A DNA stretch of 64,000 bases. It comes from Nitrospira sp. Lineage in GTDB: Bacteria > Nitrospirota > Nitrospiria > Nitrospirales > Nitrospiraceae. Positions 1-7,261 of this stretch are shown here, piece by piece; positions within the stretch are counted from its first letter, which is position 1, and every line of letters begins with the position of its first letter. The stretch lies in contig VOPR01000018.1 in assembly GCA_009594995.1 (NCBI GenBank), forward strand, positions 1-64,000. Reading direction: 5' to 3'. The translations under genes were made by a program, and so were the position numbers. A model generated the notes under the pieces. It was not told the DNA's origin. It searched no databases and saw nothing but the letters and a program-made list of their open reading frames with translations.

Positions 1-256
1 TGGCAAAAATATTACGCGGCGTCGAGAAGGTCGCCTCGCGCTGCCCCTTGATGGTGGCCAGGCGCTCAAGGTGAACCTGCAGTTCGCCGCCCGCAGCCAC
101 CGCCGGCGTCTTGCCGGACGCCCGCTGCCCACTGACATGGGTCAACGGCGCCCGCGCCTGCTCACTCGAATGGTCGAATTGCCAGATCAGCAATCCGATC
201 CAGAGCACCACGAGGGTCAGCAACAGCAGCCCTTGATTTTTACTGACTCGGTTCAT
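1..256 (-). CDS. PilP/GspC-like inner-membrane protein, 3' end outside window
   Basis: An open frame of 85 codons begins with ATG at 256 and runs off the window edge without a stop. It shows a short basic N-terminus, one hydrophobic segment (about residues 10-28, rich in Leu/Val/Ile) and then a polar, Ala/Gly/Pro-rich stretch, which is the layout of a bitopic periplasmic protein. It starts 5 bases after the stop of the PilO-like gene. Its place after PilM-, PilN- and PilO-like genes suggests the PilP (or GspC) role of linking the inner-membrane platform to the secretin. The assignment is from position and topology; the diagnostic C-terminal domain is not in view. Confidence 0.6.
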   Translation of the reverse strand, partial: MNRVSKNQGLLLLTLVVLWIGLLIWQFDHSSEQARAPLTHVSGQRASGKTPAVAAGGELQVHLERLATIKGQREATFSTPRNIFA

Positions 257-261
257 GCGCG

Positions 262-834
262 TTATGGCGTCGGGGACTGCAGATGCTCCCCGCGCAGATA
301 GGTCGAAATCCGGATATTGAAGGTCAATTGCTGATCCTGAATGTTGCCGGAACGAACCAGGTTGAGGTCTTCGATGAACAGCAGTTCTTCCGCCGATTCT
401 AAATTGTGGAGGAAGCGACGCAAATCTTCATACCGCCCGGTCACCGTCCCCTGCAGAACCGCTTTGGTGGCATCGGGCACCGAGGTCTTCTCTGTCTTAT
501 AAGAAAGAGCCGGCAACGTGACCTGGTCCCGCTTGGCCTCCTCCGTCACGCCCAGGGCGAGCGGCGCAAAATCACGAAACAGCGGCAGAACGGCCCAGAC
601 TCGCTGGAGATCCGCCTTGGCCTTCTTGGCTTCCCGGTGCCGATTCAATTGCTGCCGCGCCTTCACCGACTCGGCCTCGAGTCTGACCTGCTCTTCTTCC
701 GCCGCCCCCAGGACCAGAGCATGAATGCCGTAACTCAGCACAAAGAGGGCGGCCACGAAGGCGACCCAGGGAAGAATGGGTGCGTAGGGTTGCCGCCAGG
801 TCAATTGAAGCCGGTCGAGTCCTGGAAACATCAT
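262..834 (-). CDS. PilO/GspM-like assembly platform protein
   Basis: A 190-residue protein with a short cytoplasmic N-terminus, one membrane segment (about residues 20-42), a coiled-coil-prone Glu/Arg/Lys-rich stretch (about 45-80) and a C-terminal ferredoxin-like periplasmic domain that contains the GRYEDLRRFLHNLE motif typical of PilO. PilO pairs with PilN in the periplasm and links the PilM ring to the secretin. The start overlaps the end of the PilN-like gene by 4 bases, so the two are translationally coupled. The order M-N-O-P is that of type IV pilus alignment genes, although the neighbours are Gsp-like; GspM is the type II equivalent. Confidence 0.8.
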   Translation of the reverse strand: MMFPGLDRLQLTWRQPYAPILPWVAFVAALFVLSYGIHALVLGAAEEEQVRLEAESVKARQQLNRHREAKKAKADLQRVWAVLPLFRDFAPLALGVTEEAKRDQVTLPALSYKTEKTSVPDATKAVLQGTVTGRYEDLRRFLHNLESAEELLFIEDLNLVRSGNIQDQQLTFNIRISTYLRGEHLQSPTP

Positions 835-1457
835 TGGTTACGATTCCGATACCGCAAGGTCAGGTCGAACTCCACGAGTCCGTTACCCATCACCCGGTGC
901 TGGCCCAACACCGGATCCTTAAATTGCGGATGATCTTGAAACATCACCGTCAGGGTCGTCACATCTTCCAGCGCCCGGGCCGAGCCGGTAAGCATGATCG
1001 TCGCATTGGCAGGATCAAGCCGAATACTGTTGACGGCAATCCGTTGGGGAATGGCCCGCTCCAACTCAGTGAGAAACTTTGTCCAGGAAAAACTCCGCTT
1101 CTCGATCAGGTGATTGGCAAATTCGATTTCCTTGGGCAACACCTGCAACGCGGCGTCCGACAGATCAAGGCCTTCCTGCTGCGCTTCCTTCAACAGCTCT
1201 CTGTCCCGCTCCTGTACTTGGTTTAAGGCCGATTCTCTCGATTCAACGTCCTGCCAGACCAACCAGGCCTGCGAGATGTCCCAGAGCATGAACATCCCAA
1301 TCGCCCCCGCCAGCACCATGATCACCAGCCGTGCGGGAGCCAGATACCACCGATAGCGGCTGCTCAGGTTGATCGCGAACATACCACTGCGGGCCGACGG
1401 CTGACCGACGCGCAAGGCCACATCGCGAAGCACTGATGCCAGATTGTCCAACAACAT
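831..1457 (-). CDS. PilN/GspL-C-like fimbrial assembly protein
   Basis: A 208-residue protein with a cytoplasmic N-terminal tail of about 40 residues, one membrane helix (about 44-62), a helical charged linker (65-100) and a periplasmic domain starting at SWTKFLTELERAIPQ, the hallmark segment of PilN-type proteins. The N-terminal tail includes MFAINLSSRYRW, which resembles the conserved IN(L) motif that PilN uses to bind PilM. It starts 3 bases after the PilM-like stop. In this family the protein forms heterodimers with PilO and anchors PilM to the membrane. Confidence 0.82.
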   Translation of the reverse strand: MLLDNLASVLRDVALRVGQPSARSGMFAINLSSRYRWYLAPARLVIMVLAGAIGMFMLWDISQAWLVWQDVESRESALNQVQERDRELLKEAQQEGLDLSDAALQVLPKEIEFANHLIEKRSFSWTKFLTELERAIPQRIAVNSIRLDPANATIMLTGSARALEDVTTLTVMFQDHPQFKDPVLGQHRVMGNGLVEFDLTLRYRNRNQ

Positions 1458-1460
1458 GAC

Positions 1461-2468
1461 TTAGACGACCCCTGCAATCGCCGGCAAGGCCGCGCTGGTT
1501 CGAGGCCCCGCGATCGTACCGCCGCCGTACTGTTGCACGCGCTCCCAGTCCAGCTCCTGCACCGGAACCCCCAACCCCTTCTCCAACTGTTGCCGCAAGC
1601 CGGGCCCCATGGCCTCGTCGGCGATCACCACAGCCTGGCTGATGGCCAAGTCCGGGGTCTGTTGCTGGCAGGCATAAATCGAGTCGGCGCACTCCTGCAC
1701 GATCCGATTGATGCCCAGTTGCTCGGAACCGGCCGGCCATACCCCACCCGAGCCGATCCCGCCTTGTAGTTTGGAGCGGAGGAAGACTAACGTCCCCTTG
1801 TGAAAAATAAACGCCGTCACTCCGCCGTCCGTTGCATTCACCCACAGAAAGTCGGCCGTCGAACTGGACGAACGCCAAGCCCCGTGAGCCCAGAGGTTGA
1901 ACAGACGCAAACTTGCCACATCGACTTCCTGCGGAATGAGGCCGGCGGCTTCGCACACGGATTCATACTGTGCCAACACAGCCTCCTGCACTACGACCGC
2001 AAGCACGGTGCAGGGACCATCGCCGGACACGCCGGGCTCGGAGAGGACCTGAGAAAAGACCTTCGCGCCGCTCAACGAGAGCAGTTGCTCCTGCCCCAAT
2101 CTCCAGCGCACCAGGGCATCCCGTTCCTCGGAACTCCAGGGAAGGTCTTGAAGACGGACCACGGCTAACCGCACAGCCAGGTCCGGCAAAATTACCGTCG
2201 CGGCGCGTGGCACCCCTGGAGTAGACGACCGTCCCGGAGCCTGAGTGGTCGCTGACCCGGCGATGGCTCGTATGTGAGATTCCAAGTCATGCGGTGACAC
2301 GACGTTCTGCTCCAACGGTGACAACCGTAAGATGCCTTGCGGCAGCGCAGAAACCACGCACTGATACCGGGGTCTCCCGCGCCAGTTCCGATGCACCTCT
2401 GCCCAAGCCAAGTCGTGCGCCCCGATTTTCAGGCAATATTGCGGTCTGCTGGTGATCCAATCCCACAT
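1461..2468 (-). CDS. PilM/GspL-like actin-fold protein
   Basis: A 335-residue soluble protein without membrane segments. The N-terminus (CLKIGAHDLAWAEV) fits the first phosphate-loop strand of the PilM/FtsA-like actin fold, and DFLWVNATDGGVTAFIF near residue 205 fits the second. It is shorter than canonical PilM (about 350 residues), and the actin-fold motifs are weakly kept, as in GspL cytoplasmic domains. It sits between the GspE-like ATPase (3-base gap) and the PilN-like gene. It probably couples the ATPase to the PilN/PilO platform. Whether it binds ATP cannot be told from the sequence. Confidence 0.75.
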   Translation of the reverse strand: MWDWITSRPQYCLKIGAHDLAWAEVHRNWRGRPRYQCVVSALPQGILRLSPLEQNVVSPHDLESHIRAIAGSATTQAPGRSSTPGVPRAATVILPDLAVRLAVVRLQDLPWSSEERDALVRWRLGQEQLLSLSGAKVFSQVLSEPGVSGDGPCTVLAVVVQEAVLAQYESVCEAAGLIPQEVDVASLRLFNLWAHGAWRSSSSTADFLWVNATDGGVTAFIFHKGTLVFLRSKLQGGIGSGGVWPAGSEQLGINRIVQECADSIYACQQQTPDLAISQAVVIADEAMGPGLRQQLEKGLGVPVQELDWERVQQYGGGTIAGPRTSAALPAIAGVV

Positions 2469-2471
2469 GGC

Positions 2472-4205
2472 TTATCGCTCTTCGCTGAATGTCACGCGGT
2501 TGATCTCCCGCAGCGTCGTCTCTCCCGCCAGCACCTTTTTCACCGCGGACTGCCGGAGGGTGATCATTCCGTCGGTCACCGCACGATAGCGAATCTCCGA
2601 CAGCGCTCGATCCGCCAGAATCATTTCCTTGATTTCGTCCGTCAGGTCCAGAAATTCGGTGATACACTTTCGGCCTCGATACCCGGTGTCATGACACTCC
2701 GAGCACCCTTTTCCTTCGTAAAACGGCGAGCTCTTGAATTCGTCATAGTCGAGGCCGGACTCTTCGGCCAGCGCCTGGTCGAGTGTGACTTGATGCCGAC
2801 AATCCGGACAAATCACCCGGATCAACCGCTGCGCCAACACGCACGTCAACGCCGCAAGGAAATTGTAGGAATCGATGCCCATCGAAGCGAACCGGCCGAT
2901 CACGTCGAAAACGTTGTTGGCATGCACCGTGGTCAACACCAAATGGCCCGTGAGGGCGGATTGAATGGCAATTTGCGCGGTTTCCGCATCCCGGATTTCA
3001 CCGACCATGATCTTGTCCGGATCGTGGCGCAGAATCGACCGCAACCCGCGGGCAAACGTGAGACCCTTCTTTTCGTTCACCGGAATTTGCACGACTCCCG
3101 GCAGCTGATACTCCACCGGATCTTCGATGGTGATCAGCTTGTCCTCTTGAATATTCATTTCGCTGATGGCGGCATAGAGCGTCGTTGTTTTTCCGCTACC
3201 GGTCGGGCCGGTCACAAGGACCATTCCATACGGGCGCGTAATGGCACGCCGGAACCGTTTGAGATCTTCCGGGTTGAACCCCAGGCGATCTAATCGCAAT
3301 GTGGAGACACCGGTCGTGATCGCCTCCCGGTCCAGAATTCTGATCACGACGGATTCGCCGAAGACGCTCGGCAAAATCGAGACGCGGAAATCGACGGTCT
3401 TTCGGTCGAGCCGCATCCGGAAACTCCCGTCTTGCGGCACGCGTCGCTCGGCGATATCAAGATCGGACATAACCTTGAGTCGGGAGACCAGCGGCGGATG
3501 CAGCTTCACATCCAGCGGATCCATGGCCGAGACCAGAATGCCGTCTACGCGAAACTTGACCGTCGTCGCGCGATCCGTCGCCTCGATGTGAATATCACTC
3601 GCCCGGCGCTGCATGGCGCTCAACATGATCGTATCGAGCAGCTTGACGACCGGACTCTGGTCTTCACCGAAGTGGTCCACGGTCAGGACTTCTTCGCCTC
3701 GTTCATCTTCTTTGACCAGGACCGACCGATATTCCGCTTCCAATTCACGTAACGCCTGACTGGAGCCTTCGCTCCGCTCCAAAGCGGCCTGAATGGCATT
3801 TCGTGAACTCACCACGTAGTGCAAAGGGCGATTAAGCAGAATTTCCAGTTCGTCCAACGCCAGCAGGTTCTGAGGATCGGAGATCGCGATAGTCAGAACC
3901 CCCGCCTCGTCCTTGAGCGGCACAAACGGATGACGGCGCATCAGCTTGACGGAGATGGTGTGGTAAAACTCCGAATCGACGCGAAAACCGGTGAGCGGAT
4001 CATAGGGCAGGCCATACTGCGCAGCCAGCGCCTGCGCCAACTGCGCCTCGGAAATGGTGCCGTCCTCAACGAGCGTAGCCCCCAACGCCGTGGTGCTGCC
4101 GCCGAGGCGGGCCACGACCTGGTCCACCGTCCGCCGGGGCAGAATCCCCTCGCGCACCAGCACATCGGCCAAAGACGGACGAGTGAGATGACGTTGCATG
4201 GCCAT
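2472..4205 (-). CDS. gspE: GspE/PilB-type secretion ATPase
   Basis: A 577-residue hexameric traffic ATPase that powers pseudopilus assembly. An N-terminal T2SSE_N/MshEN-like domain (about 1-160) is followed by the core ATPase. The Walker A is GPTGSGKTT near residue 330, the Asp-rich box contains RASDIHIE near 205, and the Walker B region contains MVGEIRDAETA near 400. A four-cysteine zinc knuckle (CPDC, then CSEC) lies about 465-520, as in GspE and PilB. The ATG at 4205 has a GGAGG ribosome site 8 bases upstream, which decides the start over the ATG two codons later. Downstream genes follow with 3-base gaps, so this belongs to a tight operon. Confidence 0.95.
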   Translation of the reverse strand: MAMQRHLTRPSLADVLVREGILPRRTVDQVVARLGGSTTALGATLVEDGTISEAQLAQALAAQYGLPYDPLTGFRVDSEFYHTISVKLMRRHPFVPLKDEAGVLTIAISDPQNLLALDELEILLNRPLHYVVSSRNAIQAALERSEGSSQALRELEAEYRSVLVKEDERGEEVLTVDHFGEDQSPVVKLLDTIMLSAMQRRASDIHIEATDRATTVKFRVDGILVSAMDPLDVKLHPPLVSRLKVMSDLDIAERRVPQDGSFRMRLDRKTVDFRVSILPSVFGESVVIRILDREAITTGVSTLRLDRLGFNPEDLKRFRRAITRPYGMVLVTGPTGSGKTTTLYAAISEMNIQEDKLITIEDPVEYQLPGVVQIPVNEKKGLTFARGLRSILRHDPDKIMVGEIRDAETAQIAIQSALTGHLVLTTVHANNVFDVIGRFASMGIDSYNFLAALTCVLAQRLIRVICPDCRHQVTLDQALAEESGLDYDEFKSSPFYEGKGCSECHDTGYRGRKCITEFLDLTDEIKEMILADRALSEIRYRAVTDGMITLRQSAVKKVLAGETTLREINRVTFSEER

Positions 4206-4268
4206 GCTACTGTCCTCCGACCCGGAACAGGAATGAGGCCATCAGCGGGCTCCGGCTATTCCGTCGCA

Positions 4269-5483
4269 TTATTGAATCGTCCCCGCCATCTGAAAAATAG
4301 GCAGATACATGATGATGACAATCCCGCCCACCAGCAGCCCCATGACCAGCAACAAGACCGGCTCGATCCAGGTGGTGAGCTGACTGAGCCGCACATCGAG
4401 GTCGCCTTCGTAAAATTCAGCCACATCCCTGAGCATGGGCTCAAGCGATCCTGTTTCTTCACCGACCGACAACATTTCAATCGCCAGCTTCGGCAAGATT
4501 TTCGGCCGTTCTATGGCAGCCGCCAACGTGCTGCCTTCGCGAATCTCGTTGACCGCTGAGACCAGCCCGCGCGAGACGAACCGGTTCGACACGGCACCGC
4601 GCGCAATCTCCAGGGCCTCGACGATGGGCGTGCCGCCGGCCAGCACCGTGGCGAGCGTACGGGTCAGCTGGATCGTATGATGCTCCACAAGAATAGTCCC
4701 CAGCAGCGGCAGGCGCAGCAGATTCCGATCCACAGACAACCGCCCGGCCGACGTTTGATACCACGCCCGCCCCATGACACCGGCCACGATGACCACAATC
4801 GCCACCGGAATCAGTTGCGCTTCCCCCATATGAATCACGGAGATCAGCAACCGGGTCGCCGTCGGTAAATTCGCCGACGATTCGCCGTAGACGGAGATGA
4901 ATGTCGGCATGACATAGCTCAACAGAAATCCGACGACCGCAATGCCGACCACCACGAGAAAGCCCGGATAGGCCAACGCCTTCGTCACTTTTTGACGCAG
5001 GCTGATCATCAATTTGAGATACGCAATGTAGCGTTGCAACACCTCCGCCAAATTTCCAGACTGTTCACCGGCTCGAATCGTGGCCAGGTACAGATCTGAA
5101 AAATAAGTGGAATGCTTGCTCAGGGCTTCCGATGCCGAAGCCCCTCCGCGAATATCCTGCCGAACCGCTTTCAATGCCTCTCGAAAGGGGGCTCGTTGGG
5201 TACGATCGATGAGCAGATCCCACACCCGCAAGACCGGCAGCCCTGCCTTGATCAAGGCCAGCAACTCTTGATTGAACACGAGAAAATCTTGGAGTGGAAG
5301 CTTTCCCCAACGCCCCGCGGCCAGCCCCGGCACACCAAAGCCCGTCCCGCTTCTGGACAGGCGGAATACCAGGAGACCATCTGCCTCGAGCTTCGCTCGG
5401 ACCAAATGCTCGTCGTCGCCTTCGATATGGCCCTCGAAGGTCGTTCCATCCGCGCGAGCCGCCCTGTACGAGAATACAGCCAT
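4269..5483 (-). CDS. gspF: GspF/PilC-type inner-membrane platform protein
   Basis: A 404-residue protein of normal family length. It has two T2SSF repeats: one around residues 65-185 (for example LRVWDLLIDRTQRAPFREAL) and one around 270-390 (VSNRFVSRGLVSAVNEIREG and GEETGSLEPML). Each is followed by long hydrophobic helices at about 165-205, 215-240 and 375-400. GspF is the polytopic base that converts ATPase motion into pseudopilin extraction. It is separated from gspE by 63 bases and from the LysM lipoprotein gene by 42 bases, all on the same strand. Confidence 0.95.
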   Translation of the reverse strand: MAVFSYRAARADGTTFEGHIEGDDEHLVRAKLEADGLLVFRLSRSGTGFGVPGLAAGRWGKLPLQDFLVFNQELLALIKAGLPVLRVWDLLIDRTQRAPFREALKAVRQDIRGGASASEALSKHSTYFSDLYLATIRAGEQSGNLAEVLQRYIAYLKLMISLRQKVTKALAYPGFLVVVGIAVVGFLLSYVMPTFISVYGESSANLPTATRLLISVIHMGEAQLIPVAIVVIVAGVMGRAWYQTSAGRLSVDRNLLRLPLLGTILVEHHTIQLTRTLATVLAGGTPIVEALEIARGAVSNRFVSRGLVSAVNEIREGSTLAAAIERPKILPKLAIEMLSVGEETGSLEPMLRDVAEFYEGDLDVRLSQLTTWIEPVLLLVMGLLVGGIVIIMYLPIFQMAGTIQ

Positions 5484-5525
5484 GAGTTCATTCGGCTCGA
5501 CACATCACACGATGACCGTCAGCCT

Positions 5526-6368
5526 CTATTGAACGAGTGTTCCGATAGCAGCCGGTTGCATAGCGGCATGCTGCAGCCGCGGCTCCGGCAAACGGAGCGT
5601 CCGTCCGGCGACAATGAGATTGCCCGACAACGCGTTCAGCGATCGGAGGGCCTGGAGTTCCACCTTGTGCCGACGAGCAAGCCGCCACAACGTGTCCCCG
5701 CTTTGAACCACAATCGTTCTGACCGGGGCCCGTTGCTCAGGAATTGTGGGAAGCAAAACCGTCGCCGTTCCCGCGGTATTTGAATTCTGCCGGCCCTCAC
5801 GCTCTCGAGAGACGGGAGCCAGGGTAACGCCCTCGGTTTGAACACCAGAGTCCTCAGGCACCTGTTCCTGCGTATCGGCTGAAGCCGGGGCAATGGTATC
5901 CGCATCCACTGTGATGTTCTTACTATGAGAGGATGCCGCAGGAGATGACTGTCTCAGCCGGCTGTGCAACGGCTGAACTGCCTGAGCGACCCGTTCCCGC
6001 TCCGTGCGGGCTGAGGCCAACTCCTCGCGCTGCAACTCAATGATCTGCCTGGCCTCCGTCAGCCTCCGCTCTGTTTCCCGCAGCATGCCCTGCAATTGTG
6101 CCCGGGCCACTTGCGCGTCCGCCAATTCTTTCCGTTGCTCATCCAGCTCCGTGCGCAACTCCGCTGCCGTGCGTTGCGCCTCACGGACCGCCACCTTGAG
6201 GGAATCCGCCGTTACCTGAAGATCGGAAGGCGTTGGTTCATGATTAGGCGTCACACGCGCACAGCCGCCCGAAAATACAGCGAGCAGGAATGCGACCATC
6301 CAGCACCCGAATCGTGACCCGACGACCATCCGCCGCGCAGGAACCGTTGATTGGATCATGGTGTTCAT
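5526..6368 (-). CDS. LysM-domain lipoprotein with coiled coil
   Basis: A 280-residue predicted lipoprotein: the N-terminus MNTMIQS leads to a hydrophobic stretch ending in a lipobox (FSGGC, lipidated Cys near residue 36). The chosen ATG at 6368 lies 4 bases after the upstream pseudopilin stop; a longer frame upstream would overlap that gene by more than 80 bases. Residues about 45-140 form a charged Glu/Arg/Gln-rich coiled coil. The C-terminus carries one LysM domain (SGDTLWRLARRHKVELQALR, then NLIVAGRTLRLPE) for peptidoglycan binding. It lies between gspF and the pseudopilins. I infer that it anchors the apparatus or the secretin to the cell wall; no such named family member is recognised. 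Confidence 0.82.
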   Translation of the reverse strand: MNTMIQSTVPARRMVVGSRFGCWMVAFLLAVFSGGCARVTPNHEPTPSDLQVTADSLKVAVREAQRTAAELRTELDEQRKELADAQVARAQLQGMLRETERRLTEARQIIELQREELASARTERERVAQAVQPLHSRLRQSSPAASSHSKNITVDADTIAPASADTQEQVPEDSGVQTEGVTLAPVSREREGRQNSNTAGTATVLLPTIPEQRAPVRTIVVQSGDTLWRLARRHKVELQALRSLNALSGNLIVAGRTLRLPEPRLQHAAMQPAAIGTLVQ

Positions 6369-6372
6369 CGCC

Positions 6373-6780
6373 TTACCATTGGTTATATGGAACCCCGTTG
6401 GTACCGACAAGATCGGACCCCGAAAACACATCGACCATTCCGCCCTCGTTTTCATCGACCATCTCCTGCCACGATGTCGTGGCCCCGGTCAGCGGATCGG
6501 TCGGCACCCGCCGGAGATACCCGGCCGACACTAATGCCTGAATGCTTTCCGGATACTTCCCCTTGTCCGCGCGGTGCTGATCGATCACATCACGCAGCGA
6601 GAACAGATCCTGACGCAAGGCACCTTCCTTCGCTTTGATGATAGCAGCGTGGTACGAGGGCACGGCCAACGTGGCAAGAATCCCGACGATCGTCACCACA
6701 ATCATCAACTCGATAATGGTGAACCCCTGGAATGACGTCAACGCCCATGCGCGCTTACCACTCTCGGTATTTCGTGCCAT
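6373..6780 (-). CDS. GspG-like pseudopilin
   Basis: A prepilin-type protein with a basic leader and the type IV N-methylation motif G/FTIIELMIVVTIVGILA, cleaved between Gly and Phe and methylated on Phe, with the conserved Glu at +5. The helix is followed by ALRQDLFSLRDVIDQHRADK and YPESIQALVSAGYL, the core of the major pseudopilin GspG. The start at ATG 6780 has AGGA 11 bases upstream and overlaps the preceding pseudopilin gene by 26 bases; a start at 6813 would lengthen the leader by 11 residues. Processing needs a prepilin peptidase, which is not in the window. Confidence 0.9.
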   Translation of the reverse strand: MARNTESGKRAWALTSFQGFTIIELMIVVTIVGILATLAVPSYHAAIIKAKEGALRQDLFSLRDVIDQHRADKGKYPESIQALVSAGYLRRVPTDPLTGATTSWQEMVDENEGGMVDVFSGSDLVGTNGVPYNQW

Positions 6781-7261
6781 CCAATGCCAGTTCCTGACTC
6801 TGAGTCGTAACATCGTAAATATCTTCTCCGCACCAGTCTTTCACGCTGGCCGGGTCCCGGTAGCATCGCAAGCGCCAGTCGGCTGCTCCGGTCATCGGAT
6901 CGAGAGGAATCGAACGCAGGTAGCGCCGAATCGTCGTCCCTCGCACCGTGGCTTGCTCACCGGTGAGTTTCACTCCCAGCAATGCGTCGAGCGACTTTGG
7001 ATACCCGTACGGACCAGTCACATCTTTGCAGCTCAACCGGTTCTTGACACAGGCAGGGCCCATGAGGGTGTCGCCGTCACGTGCCCACTCCAGGTGAAAT
7101 GCGTCGATCGCGGCGCGAATCACCCGGAGATTCTGCCGTAGTTCAATCTCCTTCGTCCGTTTGGTGGAGACTTTGGTGAACGGCAGTGCGACCGAGGCAA
7201 GGATTGTGAGAATCGTCAGGGTAACGAGTAACTCAAGCAACGTGACGCCGGACTGTTTCAC
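6755..7261 (-). CDS. Second GspG-family pseudopilin
   Basis: A 168-residue prepilin with a very short leader (MKQSG) and the motif VTLLELLVTLTILTILASVALP, including the Glu at +5. A GspG-like body follows (RQNLRVIRAAIDAFHLEW, then YPKSLDALLGV and YLRSIPLDPMTGAADW). Four cysteines (in CVKNRLSC and the later RCYRD and DWCGED) could form disulfides in the periplasm. It starts within the last codons of the secretin gene (4-base overlap) and is translated first of the two pseudopilins. It differs enough from its neighbour to be a minor or alternative pseudopilin rather than a recent duplicate. Confidence 0.88.
   Translation of the reverse strand: MKQSGVTLLELLVTLTILTILASVALPFTKVSTKRTKEIELRQNLRVIRAAIDAFHLEWARDGDTLMGPACVKNRLSCKDVTGPYGYPKSLDALLGVKLTGEQATVRGTTIRRYLRSIPLDPMTGAADWRLRCYRDPASVKDWCGEDIYDVTTQSQELALDGTKYREW

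Noticed and set aside
1243-1956. 237-codon minus-strand frame in another phase across PilM/PilN genes
   Set aside because: It overlaps two well-supported genes and is Gly/Arg-rich noise.
2337-3293. 318-codon plus-strand frame opposite the GspE gene
   Set aside because: A shadow of the gspE coding strand; composition of the translation is Arg/His-rich with no motif.
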